This document shows positions 37,844 through 55,800 of a stretch of DNA of 64,000 bases, in pieces. Each line of letters begins with the position of its first letter. The first letter of the stretch is position 1. Source of the stretch: Pachypanchax playfairii (taxonomy: Eukaryota; Chordata; Actinopteri; Cyprinodontiformes; Aplocheilidae); the NCBI GenBank assembly GCA_006937955.1, contig SSNP01000341.1, forward strand, positions 184,465-248,464. Reading direction: 5' to 3'. Below the pieces are notes generated by a model. It was not told the origin of the DNA, did not search any database, and saw nothing but the letters and a program-made list of their open reading frames with translations. Position numbers and translations under genes: made by a program.

Positions 37844-38147
37844 AGATGAAGTGTGAGAACAGAGTGATTTGTTTGAGTTCAACAGTTCACTGCTGCCATC
37901 AGCTGGTGGAACAGACCCAGTTGGACCAGAGCTATTAAATGATGTCTTCAGTGTACGTATGTATAAGAGCCTGTGTATCACTACAGGCATCAGCTGTTTC
38001 ATACATTATAATAAACAGATACCTGACGTGCTGATGCAGATCATGTGTTTAAACTTCTACAGCAGCTTCTAAGTTGAAGCACAAACGAAGGAAACTTCTG
38101 TTTCATATTGTGTTTTTTATTTCTTTGTTTTAAATGATGCCTGAAGA

Positions 38148-38153
38148 TTTATT
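38148..38153 (-). terminator. Poly(A) signal of the carboxypeptidase gene
   Basis: TTTATT on the plus strand is AATAAA on the minus strand, 62 bases after the stop codon. A short 3' UTR is usual for pancreatic protease genes. Confidence 0.75.
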
Positions 38154-38214
38154 TTCTAGTTCTGTTTCAAAGGAACCAACAGTAAGTCTCTTAAACCACA
38201 CAAACAGACACACA

Positions 38215-45559
<7,345 letters not shown>

Positions 45560-45598
45560 CATGAAGAACAGCATGAACCTGCCAGGTGTGAACCCGGG

Positions 45599-45604
45599 TT
45601 TATA
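45599..45604 (-). promoter_or_regulatory. TATA box of the carboxypeptidase gene
   Basis: TATAAA on the minus strand lies 40 bases before the MRGLL start codon. Transcription would begin near 45,570-45,575, so the in-frame upstream ATG at 45,574 is at or before the cap site. This favours the start at 45,559 (or 45,562). An E-box CACCTG, a pancreatic PTF1-type half-site, lies close by. Confidence 0.65.
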
Positions 45605-46682
45605 GGTGAGTCGGGTCACGTGTGCCCACCTCGACCTTGAACAGGATGATGCAACTCTGTCTCCAGCTGTTACAGTTCCCACGCCGGCCTGGAGGAGAAG
45701 CAACAAGCGGCCGCTGCGTTTCACTTTGACATGACAAACAACTGTTTCACAAAGTTTCATAAAGAATTTACTTTAAAAAGCTTTTTTATTATTATTATTA
45801 TCTTGTTCATGAAATCAGAATGTAAATGATCAGCTGTTTCACTTCACGGACGCACCAACGTTTGTTTTTACTGCATTAAATATTTCCCTATTTCTCATGT
45901 GTAAATACTTTTGGTTTCCATGGAAACATTAAATGGATAAAACTTAATGTTTCTTGAGGGATCTTGTCATTCATTTTTTATTCTAGAGTTTTAGATAAAA
46001 TGTTTTTATCATCAGTTCTACTTTGTCTTTGCAGCTGCATCAATAATGAAGTGAATTTCAGAATCTCGTGTTTTAACAGAGTTTAAAAGGATTTAATATC
46101 TTTCAATAAGGTCAAAGTTCTAAACACGTCGTACTATAAATCACTTGGTTAATATTAAACAAGTAACACACGTTTTAATCAAAACTAAACAGAATGTTGA
46201 TCTTGTTTAGGTTTATTAGAGTAAAACATTCATCTGTTTTCTGTTTCAGCCTTTTCCTGGAAATCCACAGCAACAAATTCTCAGTTTAATAACTAATCTG
46301 ATCCGTCTCATGTCTGTCTTCGTCCTCTTTGCAGTACTTCATTATGTAACTGAGCTGATAAGGTCCAATTAAACTAGAGACTGTGGAAAACACCTGCAGG
46401 ATTCACAGTGACTCACAGAAATAGCAGAGCGTGTTCTTGATCTTCCTCCATGTGTCTTGTTGATGGTTCTGTCAGCTGCTAGTCGATGTTCATCAGAACA
46501 CAGAGGAAAAGGAGAGATCAGTCTGACTTCTGCTGAGGTGTGAAACAGCAGTTTTAAAGTGTAGAACTTCCTCTTTGTGTTGATGCATCAAGTTCATATT
46601 CACTGCAGGAGAAATTTTGAATTTCCAAAAATAAAAAACATTATTTAAAACAGACGAAGGATAAATACAGTAAATCAATGAG
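45605..46682. other. Intergenic DNA upstream of the carboxypeptidase gene
   Basis: No gene or known repeat recognised; AT-rich. Confidence 0.4.
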
Positions 46683-46957
46683 TTGTGGGGTGGCTGTGGC
46701 TCAGTGGTTAGAGCGGTTGTCCTCCAACTTGAAGGTAGGTGGATCGATCCCGGCTTCCAACGCCACATGTTGAAGTGTCCTTGGGCGAGACACTGAACCC
46801 CATGTTGCCCCCCGATCTGCGTATCAGGTTGTGTGAGTGTTAGCCTCTACCCTCTCCCTTGTGAATGGGTGAATGACAAAAAAAACTGTAGTATGAAGCG
46901 CTTTAGGGGTCGTAGGACCTAATTAAAGCGCTATACAAGTGCACGCCATTTACCATT
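46683..46957 (+). mobile_element. tRNA-derived SINE, full length
   Basis: An A box (TGGCTCAGTGG, 46,697-46,707) and a B-box-like GGTGGATCGATCC (46,738-46,750) stand at tRNA spacing. The body contains TGTCCTTGGGCGAGACAC, and the 3' tail GAAGCGCTTTAGGGGTCG ... AAAGCGCTATACAAGTGC ... CCATTTACCATT is shared by common percomorph SINEs. The same TGTCCTTGGGC block is in the SINE at 19,697. Confidence 0.88.
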
Positions 46958-47458
46958 TGTGCAGTTGGTGCTTCGCGCTGGTTGACTGGTTAAATCTTTT
47001 ACTTAACAGTTTGATTATTTGAATCCATTTCCTGATGTATGATGTCACGATGATGTCATCTTTGTCCATCACACACGTACACATGAAGTTACATCTACTC
47101 ATCAAGACTTTTCATTTCAAATGAATCAAAGATTTGATTTGACTTGTTAAGAAACCTTTATTGTATTTTCTGTCTTATATTTCAGGTAAAATGTTTCTGT
47201 TATTGTTTTTCTTCTTTGAACGTCTGATATGAAGTCTAGCCCAAATTTATTGGTAACACACACTGAAACAGGTCTTAATTTCTCCTGAACAGTAAATGAA
47301 CGTAAACCTGCATCGTTTAAATAACACCTTCAATAAAAATGTGTTGTTTATTTAACAAACATACATAAAAAACAAACAATCTTTACATTATATTCATGTT
47401 TCAAACCGAGTCAGTAGATCAGAAGATGCTTTCATCAAGCAGCTTGTAGGTAGTTCTG

Positions 47459-48314
47459 GGGTCTCATTTACAAAACATTGTGTAGAATCCCTACTAAAAG
47501 TGTACGTACAACCAAAACAAAAAGTTTGCGTACTACAATTTCCAATTTATAAAACCATGCGTACACACAGTTGTAAGCAACTTCCCCTTTATAAATCACA
47601 CTCTTCTTGAAAGTGTGCGTACGTGAATTTGGCTCATGTCCCTCCCTGAACACGCCCAAACCGGGCCATATAAGGTCAATGCAAAGCAGGACCTGAATAT
47701 TGAGTCATATGAGGAAGACGGGAAATATCGCAACTAAACAAAAAAGACATTTTATTTGGTGGAAACAGCAGCGGTGTCACAAATAAAAGAAAATGATGCA
47801 GACACAGAGAAACCTTAAAAGTGCCTTAAATGATACATTAAAAACATTAAATGAACCTTGTTGTTGTCATCTCAAACGCTGCATTACACCCTCAGACACT
47901 TGTTCCCTTAGTAAAGACTTCCTGTCGAGGAGGAGATTAAATTTATGTATTTCTCTTAGTATTAAAAAATGTTTTTAGGAGAGCTACAGCTCACTACAAG
48001 CTGCAATATAGATATCATTGCTGTTCTGAATTTTTATAATAACATGAATCTATAACTAATGTTTGGTGTGAGGTGAAATGACGTGTGTGAGAGGAGTAAT
48101 ATACAGTCTGACTGCAGTTCACCACTTCACCAACTGCGTTGTGGATTCCCCTCGTCTCCAAAATGTCCGTACGCACGGGTCAGAGTTAGCGTACAGGTGC
48201 GCACGTTTTCAAGTCAAGTTCGTTTTTTATAAATCACATCTCATTGCTTTGAAAGTGGCGTATGCTACTTTCAGGCCCCATTTTGTGCGTACGCAACGTT
48301 TATAAATGAGACCC
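47459..48314. mobile_element. Harbinger-type MITE, 856 bp, CTG duplication
   Basis: Inverted ends GGGTCTCATTTA (left) and TAAATGAGACCC (right) are flanked by CTG on both sides (47,456-47,458 and 48,315-48,317). The subterminal parts share GCGTAC-rich words in inverted order. A CWG duplication is known from the Harbinger3 group of zebrafish, so this fits a non-autonomous Harbinger element. No transposase is inside. Confidence 0.82.
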
Positions 48315-48317
48315 CTG

Positions 48318-49814
48318 GTCACCCTCTGGAGCTCACTATCTATCAGGATGGACAAGGACAACTGTTAGTGGGACTGGGACAGAGTGAAAGAACACAGAAC
48401 AATGTAGATCCTTATATAAATAGGTTGGTCACATAAACTCAGAGCAGGTCAGTACATGATGAAACACAGTGAACAGAGTCAGTAGCAACATTAACACAGC
48501 AGACTGAGTAGCTCTCTAACACATGGGTTAAAGGCACAGATAGACTGCTAAAGGGTCTTTGGGTTAGAGGGACACATTTCCTGATATGTGTGTATAAAAA
48601 CGATTTGCATAAATAAAGTGCAAATGTAAAAGTATTTTAACCTAATTCAGATAAAAACTGCTGTAACTGTAGAACTTTAATCGACTTATTAAAAACTGTT
48701 AATCTGCATTTAAAAGTTGACAGAAATAAACATCAGCTGTTGAGTTTGAAATCACAAACAGTTTATTTTATTTGAAACAGGTTTCCACAGCACTCAGAGC
48801 AGAGAAACAGATTATTAATGTCAGTCTGAATATTTCTGCTCTTCTTTTGGAAAAGTTTCTTCTGTCTCCTGAAGCAGAGACAAACTGTAAAGTTTCATGT
48901 CCTGTAATCAAATCAAACTTTATTTATGTGCTTCTCACATATATCAACCCCCCCAATCCTATATACCCATGTGCAGATTAGACAGACACTAAAAACATCC
49001 AAACAGCTGGATCGGGGCTGATGTGTCAGCTGATTATATAGGTTGTAGATCAAACTGTGGAGCAGAGATCAAGTCAGATAACAACATGTGACCTGTCGGG
49101 TGTGACAGCATCATTTCCTCTGAGAAGGCCAGCAGGAAGCTTCTAACCACAACTTCCTGTAAGTAAGTTTAACCACAGAAGCAGCAGATCACAAAACTCT
49201 CCAGCTTTGTGGTTCTACATCCCTGAAGTGTTACACACCTCTACACCCAAAATTAATACCTCAATGAATCTGTAAAGACCCTTGATTTAATAATACATAA
49301 TTCCAAAATAAAAGATCAACATTCTACTTTTAATGGAGCGTTTCATCAACAGCAGGTTCAAAATATCCTGTCATGTTGAGGACACGCCCCTGCTGCTCGC
49401 TGGTTGGATGAACCTGCAGCGTTCTCCTCTGTTAATAGGTTTAGATGAACGTCTGTCAATGCAGAACCCGCCCCCTTCCAAGAGCGAAAGGCAGGTCGAG
49501 CTGGAAAAAACAGGCGTACGAATGTATCCGGATAGAAAAACAAGCAAAAAACAGAAATAAATCAAACGAAATTCTGTAACTATGTTCCCAGTTTTAAAAT
49601 GTATTAACTAAAACAATATGGCGCTGTGCTGCATGAAGTCCTGGTTGATTTTATTTTGAAAACTTTCACCGGAAGGGGTGTACTTGATTGTGAAAGTTTG
49701 CTGGACCGTGTAGAGCTGCACCTCGGAGCGGACAGAGGTGGAAAACTGACGGACTGATTTAGTTATTATCAGCTTCTGGGAGAGTAAAGAAACTGATCTC
49801 AGACACACTGGAAG
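48318..49814. other. Intergenic DNA and tes upstream region
   Basis: Near 48,900-48,945 AATCAAACTTTATTTATGTGC resembles the tail of a fish LINE in reverse; a fragment only. The last about 200 bases before tes include CCGCCCCC (49,470) and CACCGGAAG (49,668), possible Sp1 and ETS sites of a TATA-less promoter. No other gene is seen. Confidence 0.4.
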
Positions 49815-52800
49815 ATGGAAATCGAGAAGGAAGTGAAGAAGGTGAGTGTTTATACCGCCAGGTGTTCTCTCACTGTGGGGAGGGAACGCCCTGAAAGGTG
49901 TGCCGCCGAGCAGGTGGCCGTCAGAACTCCCTGCTCAGAATCCTTTACGTTTACGTTCTGGAAGACTTTCACACTCATATTCTGTGTTAAACAATTTAAA
50001 TGATCTAATAATATTAAAAATAATTTAAATTGCAGCATCATTTATCAGCATAGTGAGAGTTAAACACAGTGACGGAACTGAGTTAGAAACAAGTACACGT
50101 GCTTTAATACAAAACACCTGCAGGCTTTGATCAGGTTCCAGACGGACTTCTGGTTCTAATTCTGTTTTCTGAAAGGTTCCTTTTGTTCTCTAAACATTTC
50201 CTGGGTAACAACAGAGTGTCGGCAGTCAGAGGATCTACTAATCTTTGTGATGCTAACAAGGTTCTAAACTGTTTGGCTGAAGGTTCTAAACTGTCTGCCT
50301 GCATGTTCTAAACTGTTTGGCTGCAGGTTCTAAACTGTCTGTCTGTAGGTTCTACACTATCTGCCTGCAGGTTCTAAACTGTTTGGCTGCTGGTTCTAAA
50401 CTGTTTGGCTGCAGGTTCTAAACTGTCTGTTTGTAGGTTCTAAACTGTCTGCCTGCAGGTTCTAAACTGTCTGCCTGCAGGTTCTAAACTGTCTGCCTGC
50501 AGGTTCTAAACTGTCTGTTTGTAAGTTCTAAACTGTCTGCCTGCAGGTTCTAAACTGTCTGCCTGCAGGTTCTAAACTGTCTGTTTGTAGGTTCTAAACT
50601 GTTTGGCTGCAGGTTCTAAACTGTCTGCCTGCAGATTCTAAACTGTCTGTTTGTAGGTTCTAAACTGTCTGCCTGCAGGTTCTAAACTGTCTGCCTGCAG
50701 GTTCTAAACTGTCTGCCTGCAGGTTCTAAACTGTCTGCTTGCAGGTTCTAAACTGTCTGCCTGCAGGTTCTAAACTGTTTGGCTGCAAGTTCTAAACTGT
50801 CTGCCTGCAGGTTCTAAACTGTCTGTTTGTAGGTTCTAAACTGTCTGTCTGTAGGTTCTAAACTGTCTGCCTGCAGGTTCTAAACTGTTTGGCTGCAGGT
50901 TCTAAACTGTTTGCCTGCAGGTTCTAAACTGTCTGGCTGCAGGTTCTAAACTGTCTGTTTGTAGGTTATAAACTGTCTGCCTGTAGGTTCTAAACTGTCT
51001 GCTTGCAGGTTCTAAACTGTCTGCCTGCAGGTTCTAAACTGTTTGGCTGCAAGTTCTAAACTGTCTGTCTGCAGGTTCTAAACTGTCTGTTTGTAGGTTC
51101 TAAACTGTCTGTCTGTAGGTTCTAAACTGTCTGCTTGCAGGTTCTAAACTGTCTGCCTGCAGGTTCTAAACTGTTTGGCTGCAAGTTCTAAACTGTCTGC
51201 CTGCAGGTTCTAAACTGTCTGTTTGTAGGTTCTAAACTGTCTGTCTGTAGGTTCTAAACTGTCTGCCTGCAGGTTCTAAACTGTTTGGCTGCAGGTTCTA
51301 AACTGTTTGCCTGCAGGTTCTAAACTGTCTGGCTGCAGGTTCTAAACTGTCTGTTTGTAGGTTCTAAACTGTCTGTCTGTAGGTTCTAAACTGTCTGTCT
51401 GTAGGTTCTAAACTGTCTGCCTGCAGGTTCTAAACTGTCTGCCTGCAGGTTCTAAACTGTTTGCCTGCAGGTTCTAAACTGTCTGGCTGCAGGTTCTAAA
51501 CTGTCTGTCTGTAGGTTCTAAACTGTCTGTCTGCAGGTTCTAAACTGTCTGTCTGTAGGTTCTAAACTGTTTGGCTGCAGGTTCTAAACTGTTTGCCTGC
51601 AGGTTCTAAACTGTCTGGCTGCAGGTTCTAAACTGTCTGTTTGTAGGTTCTAAACTGTCTGTCTGTAGGTTCTAAACTGTCTGGCTGCAGGTTCTAAACT
51701 GTCTGTTTGTAGGTTCTAAACTGTCTGCCTGCAGGTTCTAAACTGTCTGTTTGTAGGTTCTAAACTGTCTGCCCGCAGGTTCTAAACTGTCTGTTTGTAG
51801 GTTCTAAACTGTCCGCCCGCAGGTTCTAAACTGTCTGTTTGTAGGTTATAAACTGTCTGCCTGTAGGTTCTAAACTGTCTGCCTGCAGGTTCTAAACTGT
51901 TTGGCTGCAAGTTCTAAACTGTCTGCCTGCAGGTTCTAAACTGTCTGTTTGTAGGTTCTAAACTGTCTGTCTGTAGGTTCTAAACTGTCTGGCTGCAGGT
52001 TCTAAACTGTCTGTTTGTAGGTTCTAAACTGTCTGCCTGCAGGTTCTAAACTGTCTGCCTGCAGGTTCTAAACTGTCTGCCTGCAGGTTCTAAACTGTCT
52101 GTTTGTAGGTTCTAAACTGTCTGCCTGCAGGTTCTAAACTGTCTGCCTGCAGGTTCTAAACTGTCTGCCTGCAGGTTCTAGACTGTCTGGCTGCAGGTTC
52201 TAAACTGTCTGTTTGTAGGTTCTAAACTGTCTGCCTGCAGGTTCTAAACTGTCTGCCTGCAGGTTCTAAACTGTCTGGCTGCAGGTTCTAAACTGTCTGT
52301 CTGTAGGTTCTAAACTGTCTGGCTGTAGGTTCTAAACTGTCTGTATGCAGGTTCTAAACTGTCTGGCTGCAGGTTCTAAACTGTCTGTTTGTAGGTTCTA
52401 AACTGTCTGCCTGCAGGTTCTAAACTGTCTGCCTGCAGGTTCTACACTGTCTGCCTGCAGGTTCTAAACTGTTTGGCTGCAAGTTCTAAACTGTCTGTCT
52501 GCAGGTTCTAAACTGTCTGTTTGTAGGTTCTAAACTGTCTGTCTGTAGGTTCTAACCTGTCTGTCTGTAGGTTCTAAACTGTCTGTCTGTAGGTTCTAAA
52601 CTGTCTGCTTGCAGGTTCTAAACTGTCTGCCTGCAGGTTCTAAACTGTCTGTCTGCAGGTTCTAAACTGTCTGCCCGCAGGTTCTAAACTGTCTGCCTGC
52701 AGGTTCTAAACTGTCTGTAGGTTCTAAACTGTCTGCCTGCAGGTTCTAAACTGTCTGGCTGCAGGTTCTAAACTGTCTGCCTGCAGGTTCTAAACTGTCT

Positions 52801-55800
52801 GTTTGTAGGTTCTAAACTGTCTGTCTGTAGGTTCTAAACTGTCTGGCTGCAGGTTCTAAACTGTTTGCCTGCAGGTTCTAAACTGTTTGCCTGCAGGTTC
52901 TAAACTGTCTGGCTGCAGGTTCTAAACTGTCTGTTTGTAGGTTCTAAACTGTCTGCCTGTAGGTTCTAAACTGTCTGCCTGCAGGTTCTAAACTGTTTGG
53001 CTGCAGGTTCTAAACTGTTTGCCTGCAGGTTCTAAACTGTCTGGCTGCAGGTTCTAAACTGTCTGTTTGTAGGTTCTAAACTGTCTGTCTGTAGGTTCTA
53101 AACTGTCTGTTTGTAGGTTCTAAACTGTCTGCCTGCAGGTTCTAAACTGTCTGCCTGCAGGTTCTAAACTGTCTGTCTGTAGGTTCTAAACTGTCTGCCT
53201 GCAGGTTCTAAACTGTCTGGCTGCAGGTTCTAAACTGTTTGCCTGCAGGTTCTAAACTGTCTGGCTGTAGGTTCTAAACTGTCTGTCTGTAGGTTCTAAA
53301 CTGTCTGTCTGTAGGTTCTAAACTGTCTGTCTGTAGGTTCTAAACTGTCTGTCTGTAGGTTCTAAACTGTCTGCCCGCAGGTTCTAAACTGTCTGCCCGC
53401 AGGTTCTAAACTGTCTGCCCGCAGGTTCTAAACTGTCTGTCTGTAGGTTCTAAACTGTCTGCCTGCAGGTTCTAAACTGTCTGGCTGCAGGTTCTAAACT
53501 GTTTGCCTGCAGGTTCTAAACTGTCTGTCTGTAGGTTCTAAACTGTCTGTCTGTAGGTTCTAAACTGTCTGTCTGTAGGTTCTAAACTGTCTGGCTGCAG
53601 GTTCTAAACTGTCTGTTTGTAGGTTCTAAACTGTCTGCCTGCAGGTTCTAAACTGTCTGCCTGCAGGTTCTAAACTGTCTGTAGGTTCTAAACTGTCTGC
53701 CTGCAGGTTCTAAACTGTCTGCCTGCAGGTTCTAAACTGTCTGCCTGCAGGTTCTAAACTGTCTGTTTGTAGGTTCTAAACTGTCTGTCTGTAGGTTCTA
53801 AACTGTTTGGCTGCAGGTTCTAAACTGTCTGCCTGCAGGTTCTAAACTGTCTGCCTGCAGGTTCTAAACTGTCTGTTTGTAGGTTCTAAACTGTCTGCCT
53901 GCAGGTTCTAAACTGTCTGTTTGTAGGTTCTAAACTGTCTGCCTGCAGGTTCTAAACTGTCTGTTTGTAGGTTCTAAACTGTCTGCCCGCAGGTTCTAAA
54001 CTGTCTGCCCGCAGGTTCTAAACTGTCTGTTCGTAGGTTCTAAACTGTCTGCCCGCAGGTTCTAAACTGTCTGTTTGTAGGTTCTAAACTGTCCGCCCGC
54101 AGGTTCTAAACTGTCTTCCCGGGTACCCCTGCCCTTGGTGGGCTGCGGGGAACGGGGTTGCTTATGGGGGCCAGTAGGGGAGCTGGCTCCCTGGGAGGGA
54201 ATCTTCCTTTCCTCCCCATCCCGTTCAGCTTTTCTCCTCCCACTCCATCACACAATCCCCTTTGCTACAGGGCCTTGGGGTGAAGGTTCTCTCTGCCCTG
54301 GTGGCAGACTGCATCGCCAATTTTAACCCACAGCTTTGACACTCTCTCTAAATTCTATAAATTTTATTTGTGGTTAAACTTCCTTAGATGCCGTGTCACA
54401 CAAATTTCTTGACCTTGTAGTTATTTCTGAAGTATTAACCTGTAATCTGAAATATTTTCTATCTAAAAAATAGGGGTATAACGGTTCATGGGTATGTGTT
54501 GAACCGTTCGGTCCGTTCAGTTCGGCCCGTTCGGTTCGGTCCACTTGTGTACTGTTTTGGTGCATTCATTTTTTCGTCTATCTGACGTCATGGCTGATGT
54601 AAATAAGAAGCTGAAGCGTGAACTACTACTACTACTACTACTACTACTACTGTCATTTAGCAGACGCTTTTATCCAAAGCGACTTACATTGAGAGAACAT
54701 ACAAGCAAGAATTCAAAGAGAAGGAAAAAAATATAAGGAGGCGGACTGTTTGGAGTCCAGTTTAATTCCGACGCTGATACATCAAGTGTAACAATTTTTT
54801 TTTTTTTTTTTTGTGAGAGATAAATTCTCAAATCGCTATCATAAATCATAAATTAATCCTACATTAAGACTGAAAGTGTTCTTTAAAGAGGTGAGTCTTA
54901 AGTCTGCTCTTAAAAGTAGCTGCAGACCCTGAGGATCGGACCGAGTTTGGTAGGTCATTCCACCATCGGGGGACAACAGAGGAGAAGAGTTTGGAACATG
55001 ATCTCATGCCACGTTGTGGTGGAAGCGCTAGGCGTCTTTCAGCGGCTGAGCGTAGCTGACGCGTGGGAATGTAGGTTTGGATGAAGGAGTGAAGGTAAGT
55101 AGGAGCTGTGTGTGTTAGAGTCTGGTAAGCCAGAAGCAGAGCTTTGTATTTGATGCGTGCTGCAACTGGAAGCCAGTGCAGGGAAATGAGCAGCGGAGTG
55201 ACATGAGCCCTCTTGGGCTGGTTGAAGACCAGACGTGCTGCTGCGTTCTGAATCATCTGCAGAGGTTTAACCGAGGACGCCGGAAGACCGGCCAGCAATG
55301 AGTTGCAGTAGTCGATCCGGGACAAGACCAGGGCCTGGACCAGAAGCTGTGTGGTGTGGTCTGTGAGGAAGGCTCTGATTTTCCTGATGTTGTAAAGCGC
55401 GAATCGACATGAGCGAGCTACGGAGTTAACCTGCTCTTTGAAGGACAGCTGGTTGTCCAGTATGACACCAAGGTTTCTGGCGGAGGTTTTGGGGAACAGC
55501 GTGATGGAGTCAAGCTGCACTCTTATCTGAGGAGGTAAGGAGTTACTGGCAGGACAGACAATGAGGTCAGTTTTGGACAGATTAAGCTGAAGGTGGCGAT
55601 CCCTCATCCACGCCGAGATATCTGAGAGGCAAGCAGATATCCGCACTGAGACGGATGTATCGTCTGGAGGGAACGAGAGGAGGAGCTGAGTGTCGTCAGC
55701 GTAGCAATGGTATGAGAAGCCATGGGAGCGAATGATCTCGCCTAATGAGGTGGTGTATAAAGAGAAGAGGAGAGGACCAAGGACCGAGCCCTGCGGGACA

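Noticed and set aside
46697..46751. Stand-alone tRNA gene
   Set aside because: A and B boxes are present, but the sequence continues into a SINE body and tail and the cloverleaf is not kept.
49333..49560. 75-codon frame upstream of tes
   Set aside because: No recognisable domain; it lies in the probable promoter region.
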